Positions 1 to 5,750 of a stretch of DNA of 5,750 nucleotides are shown here, one piece after another. The notes below the pieces were generated by a model. The model did not search any database. It saw only the letters and a list, made by a program, of their open reading frames with translations, and was not told where the DNA came from. Where the stretch lies: NCBI GenBank assembly GCA_945483375.1, contig CALYRQ010000068.1:1-5750 (forward strand), in the 5' to 3' direction. The translations under genes were made by a program, and so were the position numbers. Position 1 is the stretch's first letter. Each line of letters begins with the position of its first letter. Origin of the DNA: an uncultured Elusimicrobia bacterium (GTDB lineage Bacteria > Elusimicrobiota > Elusimicrobia > Elusimicrobiales > Elusimicrobiaceae).

Positions 1-6
1 GGAGGT
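1..6 (+). promoter_or_regulatory. Ribosome binding site for the xerC GTG start
   Basis: GGAGGT at 1-6 is a near-ideal Shine-Dalgarno core (GGAGG at 1-5). It sits 6 nt before the GTG at 12. It decides the start of the recombinase gene: there is no in-frame ATG until residue 140, well inside the catalytic domain, so GTG is the only start that gives a full-length protein. Any promoter lies upstream of the window. Confidence 0.8.
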
Positions 7-11
7 TTTGC

Positions 12-902
12 GTGAAAGACTGGGTGGAAGCGTTTTTATTACATTTGCAAAACAAAAATTTTTCGCCCTACACCATTAAAGCGTACCGGGAGAATTTAAC
101 CGAATTTTTGCATTTTGCAAAAGCCCGCAGGCAGGAAGATTTGCGCTTTTTTACCCCGGCCAACATCCGTTCTTTTCTGGCCGGAGCGCAAACGGAAAAG
201 CACGTTTCACGCAATACGGTTTTACGTAAAATCGCCGCGCTTCGCAGTTTTGCGGCGTATTTATTGGAGCAGGGCAAACTGGCCAGCAACCCGTTCAAAC
301 TGCTACCCGCGCCCAAACGCGAGAAAATTCTGCCCAAATTTTTGACCGTGCCGGAAACGGATCGCCTGCTGGAATCGGCCGCGCACAGCAAAAATTTCGC
401 GCCGCGCGACAAAGCGCTTTTTGAACTGATGTACTCAAGCGGCCTGCGCCGCAGCGAAGTGACCGGGCTTAAAGTGAAAGACGTCGACTTTTTTAACGGC
501 GTCGTCAAAGTGCTCGGAAAAGGAAGTAAGGAACGGCTGGTGCCCGTTACGGACGCAGCCCTCGCGGCCTTAAAAGATTATCTGGCCTGCCGCCCTTCCC
601 CCCTGCCGCAGGACGCGCTGTTTTTAAACGCGCACGGCAAACCGCTGACGGGGGACGGCCTAGCGTATATTTTTAAGAATACGGCCATTTCCGCGCATTT
701 GGCGCGCAAAGTGACGCCCCACAGCCTGCGCCACTCGTTTGCCACGCACCTTTTGAACAACGGCTGTGATTTAAGAAGTTTGCAGGAAATGCTAGGCCAC
801 CAAAGCCTGGCCGCAACGCAGGTGTATACGCACGTATCATTGGAAAAATTAAAAAACGTATACCGCCACGCGCATCCAAAAAGCAAGGAGCAAGATTTAT
901 GA
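12..902 (+). CDS. xerC: Tyrosine recombinase XerC (Xer site-specific recombinase)
   Basis: A 296-residue tyrosine recombinase, the usual length for XerC/XerD. The family acts in the cytoplasm at dif, resolving chromosome dimers, normally as part of a XerCD pair with FtsK. The N-terminal SAM-like core-binding domain spans about residues 1-90 and the catalytic domain about 110-285. All six catalytic positions are visible: R146 (in SSGLRRSE), K170 (in LGKGSKER), H237 and R240 (PHSLRHSFATH), H263 (LGHQSL) and the nucleophile Y272 (QVYTHV). XerC is preferred over XerD because of the YSSGLR motif, the LQEMLGHQSLA segment and the AHPKSK C-terminus, but single-Xer systems and XerD cannot be excluded from sequence alone. 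The start is GTG with GGAGG 6 nt upstream. The stop overlaps the next start as ATGA, so the two genes are probably translationally coupled. No inverted repeats, cargo genes or attachment site suggest a phage or integron integrase; the neighbours are housekeeping genes. Confidence 0.9.
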   Translation: MKDWVEAFLLHLQNKNFSPYTIKAYRENLTEFLHFAKARRQEDLRFFTPANIRSFLAGAQTEKHVSRNTVLRKIAALRSFAAYLLEQGKLASNPFKLLPAPKREKILPKFLTVPETDRLLESAAHSKNFAPRDKALFELMYSSGLRRSEVTGLKVKDVDFFNGVVKVLGKGSKERLVPVTDAALAALKDYLACRPSPLPQDALFLNAHGKPLTGDGLAYIFKNTAISAHLARKVTPHSLRHSFATHLLNNGCDLRSLQEMLGHQSLAATQVYTHVSLEKLKNVYRHAHPKSKEQDL

Positions 903-1876
903 TTGGGGTTGGAGTAGACATCGGAGGAACCTTTGTAAAATTATTCGTCATGAACGAACACGGAGAAATCTTCCGCAAAGAAAAAATTGAAACCGATTAT
1001 TCCAAAGGAGCAAACGGATTTATCGCCCAAATCGGCGATTTTATCAACTCCATTCAAAAAGAATTCCCGGGCCAGCGCGTAGCCGTGGCCGTCGGCGCGC
1101 CGGGCGACGTGGATAACCAGCGCGGAATCCTGCGCTATAACCCCAATTTAAAATTTAAAGACGTGGCCGACTGGCCGCTGGCCGATATGCTTAAAAAGCA
1201 TACGGGCATTACCCCCTGCGTCGCCAACGACGCCACGCTGGCCGCCTGGGGCGTGTACGAAGCCGATTTAAAACGCCAGGGAACCAACGTACTCGTGGTT
1301 ACGCTGGGCACCGGCGTGGGCGGCGGCATGATTATCAATAAAGAACTCTACCAGGGTTCCAACGGCACTGCGGGCGAAATCGGGCACACCAAAATCGCCG
1401 ATTTGGCCTCCGGCCCTTTGTGCGGCTGCGGCGCGCGCGGGTGTTTGGAAGCGTTTGTGGGCACCATCGGCATTAAACGCCGCGTGATGGAAGCCATAGC
1501 GGCCCACCCGCAGAGCGAGCTCGCCAAACTCGTTAGCGCCCAAAAAGATTTTAAAATCGAAACGGTTTCCCGCGCCGCCGAAAAAGGCTGTGCGGCCGCA
1601 TTAAAAGTGTGGGAAGACACCGGCTATTATTTGGGTATCGGCATCGCCAACTTTACGCTTGTATTGGATATGGACACCGTCGTTTTAACGGGCGGCGTAT
1701 CCGGCGCGGCCAAGTTCTTTATGCCCGCTTTAAAACGCGTGCTGGAAAACCAGCAAATCAAAACGCCGTTTAAACGGCTGAAAATTTTAGTGTCCCAAAA
1801 CCCCAATATCGGAGGAGTGGGCGCGGCCATGTACGCCATTTACCGCGCGCAGCAGGAACACGTATTATGCAAGTAA
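899..1876 (+). CDS. ROK family sugar kinase, probable glucokinase
   Basis: A 325-residue cytoplasmic ROK-family protein. Such kinases phosphorylate glucose or a related sugar with ATP; some ROK proteins are repressors, but here there is no N-terminal helix-turn-helix, so it is an enzyme-type member. Visible motifs are the phosphate loop DIGGT (7-11), the catalytic Asp D111 in AND, the second phosphate motif GTGVGGG (137-143), the sugar-binding ExGH motif E160-H163, the zinc site H163/C175/C177/C182 in CGCGARGCLE, and the adenosine-side LTGGVS (263-268). The usual NDAN is NDAT here (T113). Glucose is the likeliest substrate, but N-acetylglucosamine, N-acetylmannosamine, fructose or allose cannot be ruled out. 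AAGGAG at 885-890 lies 8 nt before the ATG, which overlaps the xerC stop by 4 nt. The 3' end overlaps the lptD-like gene by 10 nt, which points to a shared transcript. Confidence 0.88.
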   Translation: MIGVGVDIGGTFVKLFVMNEHGEIFRKEKIETDYSKGANGFIAQIGDFINSIQKEFPGQRVAVAVGAPGDVDNQRGILRYNPNLKFKDVADWPLADMLKKHTGITPCVANDATLAAWGVYEADLKRQGTNVLVVTLGTGVGGGMIINKELYQGSNGTAGEIGHTKIADLASGPLCGCGARGCLEAFVGTIGIKRRVMEAIAAHPQSELAKLVSAQKDFKIETVSRAAEKGCAAALKVWEDTGYYLGIGIANFTLVLDMDTVVLTGGVSGAAKFFMPALKRVLENQQIKTPFKRLKILVSQNPNIGGVGAAMYAIYRAQQEHVLCK

Positions 1877-4065
1877 CCCCTTCGCTTAAGCTCCTTTGCG
1901 CCCTTTTGCTTGTTTCCTGCCCTGCTTTCGCGGCGGATAATACGCTCCCGCCGCCGGACGGGGACGGGTTTGTCTATTTCACGTCCGACCAGGCCAACCT
2001 GGAACCCAATTCCAAAAAAATCAATTTAACGGGCAACGTAACGCTCATACAAAAAACGGCGGACGGCAAAAAACGTACCGTCACGGGCGAAAATATTACG
2101 TTTGACGAACCCAACACCATCATTACTTCCGTAGGCCCCATTACGGTGGAAGACGGACAGGGCGGTATTCTGCGCGGGGAAAATGTCTCCGTCAATTACA
2201 CCACGCAAGATTTTACCGCCGACAACCTCACCACCGAATATCCGCCGTTGCGCGTGGTGGGCGCCAAACAGATTTCTTCCAAAGACGGGAAACAAGTGCT
2301 GCGCGGGGCCGAAGTAACCTGCTGCAACAAGCCGGACCCGCACTATACCGTTTCCGTAGGCAAATTAAGCGTTTCGCCGCAAAAGCGCGTATTCGGCACC
2401 AACGCCGTTTTTAAACTGGACGGATTCCCGGTAATGTACCTGCCCGTATTTTGGCGATCGCTTGATTCCCAAAAACCCTGGACCACCTATGTGGAATTTA
2501 CGCAGAGCGACAAAGTCGGCCTCGGTGTGTTAACGTCCACCGTGTTCCGGCCCGTACTGAACCTGCGCCCCACGTTAATACTGGATTATTACACCAAATC
2601 CGGCCTGGGTATCGGAGGCGGCCTGACGGCCGTTGAGTCCCCCACCCTGCGCGGTTCGGGCGAATTTTTATATATTAACGACCAAGCCGACCATACGGAA
2701 ATCGACTTAAACAGCTCCAACCGCTGGGGTTTTCAGGGCGGCTACTGGTGGGAAATGTACGACTCGTCCGACCACTTCAACAACCCGGACGGCGCGCTCT
2801 ACCAATTCCAAACGCAATTCCGCAAAGTATCGGATCCGTACTTTAACGACACGTTCTTCCGCAGCAACCCGTATATTTTCATGCCGGACCAAGAAACGAA
2901 CTTTTCGCTTTCCCGCCAAACGCGCCGTTCCACCCTGCGCGTAAGTTACCAGGAAAAAGATATCTTTGCCTGGGACAAACAAACCTTTATGGCCGAAACG
3001 CGCACCCTGCCGGAAATTAAATTCATGCTGCTGCCGTTTAACGACCCGCTGTTAAAAACCTCCAACCGGCTGGAAGTGGATTTTAACAACACCTCCAACC
3101 TGCAATACAAAAACGGCCTGCCCAATGAAGAAGGCCCCTACCAACGCCGGGCACACGCGCGGTGGACGGCGGAAAAATCGTTCCGGCTGATGCGCGGGCT
3201 CACCTTCGCTCCTAGCGCGTATTACGACCAAACCGTCACGTTCGCCGACGCCAATTACAACGATAAAGACGCCTGGGTTTCCCGCATCGGCACGGACTTA
3301 AATTTGCAAACCCGCACCTTTTTGGGCACGACGGATTTCGGTTATCAGTTCACCAAACGTCTGTCTACGGGAACGTTGGCCTCGGACCATACGTCCCCGG
3401 ATAAAGGCATCGAAGTCAACCGCTTATACATCAACAACTACTACCGCCCCACCTTTAACACGTACGTCCGCTTCGGCTCCGGCTTTAACCTGGCCGATTA
3501 CACCTACGACTTAACCAACGGCTTCGGCCGGGAACTGGGGTGGCAGCACCTTAAATCCCGCGTGGAACCGCTTTTGCTGGAATGGGGCTACAATTCGCCG
3601 GATGGGAAAATAAACTTCTTTATCCAGGACCAGTACGACTTGGAAAAGAAAAATATCAACTTTATCGCGCAATCCAATTTCATCGTAAAAGAACAGCTGA
3701 TCGGCCTGGGTTTAAACAACTTTGCTGATTATACCGACCCCGGCTCCCTCTACGAAACCAATGCGGACCGTTATACCGCCACCACCACCTGGGGACTGCG
3801 TCCCGCCGGAGGCAAGTGGCTGGCCGATTTGGGAATAGACGCCGTATTTTTCCGCGGCAGCCTGGTGGGTTTTAACAAACTGCTGCGCGTGGGATACACG
3901 TTCCACGACGCCAATATCGATTTGACCGTGCGCGACCGCAACCATAACCTGTCTTTCTCCTTCCGCATTAACATTATCTGCGGCAGGGATCCCGCTAAAC
4001 AAGCCAAACAGGCGGAAGACGCTTACTGGTACCCCTGGCGCGGACCGGGCGATTTAAGAGATTAA
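1867..4065 (+). CDS. lptD: LptD-like outer-membrane LPS assembly protein (OstA/Imp)
   Basis: A 732-residue exported protein (E. coli LptD: 784). LptD is the outer-membrane barrel that, with LptE, inserts lipopolysaccharide into the outer leaflet. Residues 1-22 form a signal peptide with a signal peptidase I site at AFA|A, though LVSC (15-18) also resembles a lipobox. Residues about 33-190 repeat short beta-strands as in the OstA/LptA jellyroll. The junction holds the family signature: TCCNKPDPHY (151-160), then a PVMYLPVFW segment (188-196). The rest is aromatic-rich alternating strands of a C-terminal barrel, ending in LSFSFRINI (695-703), followed by a 27-residue tail. Mature cysteines are only C152, C153 and C705. 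The ATG has AGGA 9 nt upstream and overlaps the ROK gene by 10 nt. No LptE gene is in the window. The LptD assignment rests on the signature region and architecture; a divergent OstA-family paralogue is the main alternative. Confidence 0.86.
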   Translation: MQVTPSLKLLCALLLVSCPAFAADNTLPPPDGDGFVYFTSDQANLEPNSKKINLTGNVTLIQKTADGKKRTVTGENITFDEPNTIITSVGPITVEDGQGGILRGENVSVNYTTQDFTADNLTTEYPPLRVVGAKQISSKDGKQVLRGAEVTCCNKPDPHYTVSVGKLSVSPQKRVFGTNAVFKLDGFPVMYLPVFWRSLDSQKPWTTYVEFTQSDKVGLGVLTSTVFRPVLNLRPTLILDYYTKSGLGIGGGLTAVESPTLRGSGEFLYINDQADHTEIDLNSSNRWGFQGGYWWEMYDSSDHFNNPDGALYQFQTQFRKVSDPYFNDTFFRSNPYIFMPDQETNFSLSRQTRRSTLRVSYQEKDIFAWDKQTFMAETRTLPEIKFMLLPFNDPLLKTSNRLEVDFNNTSNLQYKNGLPNEEGPYQRRAHARWTAEKSFRLMRGLTFAPSAYYDQTVTFADANYNDKDAWVSRIGTDLNLQTRTFLGTTDFGYQFTKRLSTGTLASDHTSPDKGIEVNRLYINNYYRPTFNTYVRFGSGFNLADYTYDLTNGFGRELGWQHLKSRVEPLLLEWGYNSPDGKINFFIQDQYDLEKKNINFIAQSNFIVKEQLIGLGLNNFADYTDPGSLYETNADRYTATTTWGLRPAGGKWLADLGIDAVFFRGSLVGFNKLLRVGYTFHDANIDLTVRDRNHNLSFSFRINIICGRDPAKQAKQAEDAYWYPWRGPGDLRD

Positions 4066-4084
4066 TACACAAGGAAGCGACTCT

Positions 4085-4654
4085 ATGGCAAATCCGTTGA
4101 TGTACCACAAACAAGGCTGGATAGAAGTAATCTGCGGGTGTATGTTCTCGGGCAAGACCGAGGAACTCATCCGCCGCGTGCGCACCGCGCTTATCGCCAA
4201 ACAAAAAGTGCAGCTGTTTAATTCCAAAATAGATACGCGCTACGGAATTGACAGCATCACCAGCCACAACCAAAACAAAGTGGCGGCCACCTGCGTAAAA
4301 AACTCGTCCGAAATTTTGCCGTTAATCGAAAAAGACACGCAAGTCATCGCGATTGACGAAATCAACTTTTTCGACAAAGGCATTGTGGACGTGTGCGACA
4401 AACTGGCTAAAATGGGCAAACGCGTCATCGCCGCAGGCCTGGATACCGATTACCGCGCCGAACCCTTTGAAGTTACCGCTGCGCTTTTGGCCAAGGCCGA
4501 ATACGTTACCAAAAACCTGGCCGTCTGCACCAAATGCGGCAATCCGGCCAGCTTTACCCAGCGCATCAGCAAAGACAAAAAACGCATTGTGGTGGGCACT
4601 ACAGACGCTTACCAGGCCCGTTGCCGCCGCTGCTATAAAAAACCGCGCAAATAA
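4085..4654 (+). CDS. tdk: Thymidine kinase, type II (TK1-like)
   Basis: A 189-residue cytoplasmic enzyme that phosphorylates thymidine to dTMP with ATP in pyrimidine salvage; the length is typical for the TK1-like family. Visible elements are the P-loop GCMFSGKT (18-25), a Walker B/catalytic segment IAIDEINFF (88-96) with E92 as the likely catalytic base, GLDTDYRAEPF (118-128), and a zinc-binding lasso domain with CxxC pairs C148/C151 and C180/C183, all four ligands present. Two signature positions differ from the forms I regard as usual: C19 in the P-loop (often P or S), and IN in place of A/V-Q after DE. The chosen ATG has AAGGAAG at 4071-4077, 7 nt upstream; M6 at 4100 is a less well-placed alternative. 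The gene starts 19 nt after the lptD stop, so it is probably in the same operon. Confidence 0.95.
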   Translation: MANPLMYHKQGWIEVICGCMFSGKTEELIRRVRTALIAKQKVQLFNSKIDTRYGIDSITSHNQNKVAATCVKNSSEILPLIEKDTQVIAIDEINFFDKGIVDVCDKLAKMGKRVIAAGLDTDYRAEPFEVTAALLAKAEYVTKNLAVCTKCGNPASFTQRISKDKKRIVVGTTDAYQARCRRCYKKPRK

Positions 4655-4667
4655 CCGTTTTTGCAAA

Positions 4668-4693
4668 TTGCCGCGCGTATATACGCACGGCAA
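4668..4693. repeat. 26-bp near-perfect palindrome upstream of the first RDD gene
   Basis: Left half TTGCCGCGCGTAT (4668-4680) is the reverse complement of the right half (4681-4693) except for one C/A mismatch at 4674/4687. As RNA it can fold into a stem of 6 bp, one mismatch and 4 bp around an AUAU loop. No T-run follows on either strand, so it is not a canonical intrinsic terminator. It lies 14 nt after the tdk stop and ends 19 nt before the RDD start, just ahead of the ribosome binding site. A repressor operator, an RNA-processing stem or a weak attenuator would all fit; the sequence does not choose between them. Confidence 0.7.
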
Positions 4694-4712
4694 ACAATAA
4701 AAAGGAGTTTTT

Positions 4713-5531
4713 ATGAACAACACACCGTATATTGGCTTTTGGAAACGCGCCGTCGCATTCGTCGTGGACGGAATCCTCGTTTCCATTCCGCCCGCCGTTA
4801 TCTGCCTGCCGATGGTATTTTGGCAGGCCGCCAAAATGGCCCAAACCGAAGGGAGCGACGCCGCAGCCGTCCATTTGACGGCCATCGTAGGCATTTATTT
4901 ATTCTGGCAAGCGTTGGGGCTTATCTCCTTTTGGCTTTATTTTGCTCTTCTGGAAAGCGGTCAAAAACAAGCCACTTTCGGCAAACGGATGATGGGCATT
5001 AAAGTAGTGGATTATAAAGGCGGGCGCATCGGCTTCGGCCGCGCCACCGGCCGTACGTTTGCCAAAATGCTCTCTTACGCGTTAATGTACATCGGGTTTG
5101 TAATGGCGGGGCTGACCAACCGCAAACGCGCCTTGCATGATTATATCGCGCAAACTTACGTCGTACACGCCGACTTCCAACCCGGCGACGAACTGCCCGA
5201 TACGCCCTCCCACCCCGTGTGGCTGGGACTGTTTTGCGTATTATTGGGCGGGGCGGCCGTCGTGATTATTATGATTTCCATGTTGCGCAACGCGCCTGCC
5301 ATTAAAGCCAATGTGGCGGCCCAGCGCCTGCAGACGCTTGCCGCACAACCGCAACTTTTGCAGCAAGAAGTGGAAGTGGACGGCATCACTTTTTCGCGCT
5401 CGCGGCGCGGCTTTCAGGCCAGCTTTGAGGCCGACGGGGAAAACTTTACGCTGCGTTTAGCCGCTCCCGGCGAAACCGTCTGCTGTGAAGGTTTTGAATG
5501 CGACGCTACCGGCTTTGAAGAATGTAACTGA
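4713..5531 (+). CDS. RDD family membrane protein with cysteine-containing C-terminal tail
   Basis: A 272-residue inner-membrane protein of the RDD family, whose biochemical role is mostly unknown (some members are implicated in ion transport or stress tolerance). The family pattern is clear: GFWKRAVAFVVDG with R12 and D19 in the first membrane segment (about 12-36), a second segment at about 57-80, then TFGKRMMGIKVVD (88-100), a third hydrophobic stretch (about 117-134) and NRKRALHDYIAQTYVV (136-151) with the H142-D143 pair. Beyond the RDD core there is a fourth hydrophobic segment (about 168-190), then about 80 residues: a likely helix (about 195-217), a beta-rich stretch, and a C-terminus with C257, C258, C263 and C271. 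I do not recognise this tail. AAAGGAG at 4701-4707 lies 5 nt before the ATG. A terminator follows 22 nt after the stop. The next gene begins with a closely similar RDD motif. Confidence 0.87.
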   Translation: MNNTPYIGFWKRAVAFVVDGILVSIPPAVICLPMVFWQAAKMAQTEGSDAAAVHLTAIVGIYLFWQALGLISFWLYFALLESGQKQATFGKRMMGIKVVDYKGGRIGFGRATGRTFAKMLSYALMYIGFVMAGLTNRKRALHDYIAQTYVVHADFQPGDELPDTPSHPVWLGLFCVLLGGAAVVIIMISMLRNAPAIKANVAAQRLQTLAAQPQLLQQEVEVDGITFSRSRRGFQASFEADGENFTLRLAAPGETVCCEGFECDATGFEECN

Positions 5532-5553
5532 CGCTCTTGTACCCGGTCTGTTT

Positions 5554-5586
5554 ACCCGCGTTCCCAAAAGAACGCGGGTTTTTCTT
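5554..5586 (+). terminator. Intrinsic (rho-independent) terminator after the first RDD gene
   Basis: A 10-bp perfect stem, ACCCGCGTTC (5554-5563) pairing with GAACGCGGGT (5570-5579), closes a 6-nt CCAAAA loop. The stem is followed by TTTTCTT (5580-5586). It starts 22 nt after the RDD stop codon and would end the upstream transcription unit. Its last bases overlap the -35 box of the next promoter. Confidence 0.92.
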
Positions 5587-5613
5587 GCCACCGCGACGAC
5601 AAAAAAGTATACT
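5585..5613 (+). promoter_or_regulatory. Sigma70-type promoter for the second RDD gene
   Basis: TTGCCA (5585-5590) and TATACT (5608-5613) each match the sigma70 consensus at 5 of 6 positions and are separated by exactly 17 nt. Transcription would start near 5620, giving a leader of about 24 nt before the ATG at 5644. The placement directly after a terminator and ahead of a gene with a good ribosome binding site supports the call. A short dyad, GATAA-N5-TTATC (5615-5629), covers the predicted start point and might be an operator, though in AT-rich sequence it can arise by chance. Confidence 0.75.
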
Positions 5614-5643
5614 GGATAATAAATTTATCTATAGGAGAAAATT

Positions 5644-5750
5644 ATGTCCCGCATTTATCCGTATGCCGGTTTTTGGCGGCGCGCCGTCGCCCTGCTGATT
5701 GATTCGCTGATTATCGGAATTGTATCATCCGTCCTGTATATTCTCTTCTT
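5644..5750 (+). CDS. Second RDD family membrane protein (5' part only)
   Basis: Only the first 35 codons are inside the window; the frame stays open to the edge. The product starts MSRIYPYAGFWRRAVALLID and continues into a hydrophobic segment, so it carries the first RDD signature (GFWRRAVA, with R13 and D20) and the first membrane helix. It closely parallels the start of the upstream gene (GFWKRAVA, R12, D19), and the two share the 11-nt stretch CGCGCCGTCGC at the same codons, so they are probably tandem paralogues. AGGAG (5633-5637) lies 6 nt before the ATG. The gene has its own promoter after the terminator, so it is expressed separately from its neighbour. Full length, the rest of the RDD domain and any C-terminal extension cannot be seen. 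Confidence 0.82.
   Translation, partial: MSRIYPYAGFWRRAVALLIDSLIIGIVSSVLYILF

Noticed and set aside
68..508. Open frame of 146 codons on the - strand inside xerC.
   Set aside because: It is fully antisense to a well-supported recombinase gene, and its product is low-complexity and basic with no recognisable motif.
12..902. The tyrosine recombinase as a phage, integron or transposon integrase.
   Set aside because: Length, motifs and the coupled housekeeping neighbours fit a chromosomal Xer protein. No att-like repeats, tRNA target or cargo genes are visible.
44..4667. The palindromic octamer TTTGCAAA occurs at 44-51, 114-121, 3303-3310 and 4660-4667.
   Set aside because: Three of the four copies lie inside reading frames, where they mostly reflect common codons such as TTG CAA; spacing is irregular and there is no shared context. 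A genome-wide count would be needed to claim enrichment.
4661..4683. Possible promoter in the tdk-RDD gap using TTGCAA (4661) and TATATA (4678).
   Set aside because: The spacer is only 11 nt. TTGCCG at 4668 also has no acceptable -10 box 16-18 nt downstream.
4322..4894. Open frame of 190 codons on the - strand across tdk and the start of the RDD gene.
   Set aside because: It is antisense to two genes with clear family motifs and spans the intergenic palindrome. The predicted protein has no family signature.
1..5750. CRISPR array, tRNA, rRNA, riboswitch or toxin-antitoxin pair.
   Set aside because: No regularly spaced repeats were seen, nearly all the sequence is accounted for by coding genes, and the gaps (19, 58 and 112 nt) are too short for most such elements and lack their features.

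Overview
The window is a compact stretch of bacterial chromosome with every gene on the + strand: four tightly packed genes, a short gap, then two RDD-family membrane protein genes, the second cut by the window edge. The host is a diderm (Gram-negative-type) bacterium, because it carries an LptD-type outer-membrane lipopolysaccharide assembly protein with an export signal. The mix of genes, moderate GC and AAGGAG-type ribosome binding sites would fit a lineage such as Elusimicrobiota, but this is an impression from the sequence, not a demonstrated assignment.

Layout. 12-902: XerC-like tyrosine recombinase with a GTG start and all six catalytic residues. 899-1876: ROK-family sugar kinase, overlapping the recombinase stop by an ATGA junction. 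1867-4065: LptD-like protein, overlapping the kinase by 10 nt. 4085-4654: type II thymidine kinase, 19 nt downstream. 4655-4712: a 58-nt gap with a near-perfect 26-bp palindrome. 4713-5531: RDD-family membrane protein with an unusual cysteine-containing C-terminal tail. 5554-5586: intrinsic terminator. 5585-5613: strong sigma70-type promoter. 5644-5750: start of a second RDD-family gene, running off the end.

The first four genes look like one translationally coupled unit of housekeeping functions (chromosome dimer resolution, sugar phosphorylation, outer-membrane assembly, thymidine salvage). Nothing shows that they form a single pathway; co-transcription in a compact genome is the simplest reading. 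The first RDD gene may be read from the same transcript or from an unrecognised promoter in the palindrome gap, and the terminator after it closes the unit. The second RDD gene starts its own unit.

I found no mobile element, CRISPR array, tRNA, rRNA or recognisable new defence or biosynthetic system. The most interesting features are in the LptD-like protein (cysteine layout reversed relative to E. coli LptD, a tail after the last predicted barrel strand, an ambiguous signal peptide), the palindrome upstream of the first RDD gene, and the tandem RDD pair.
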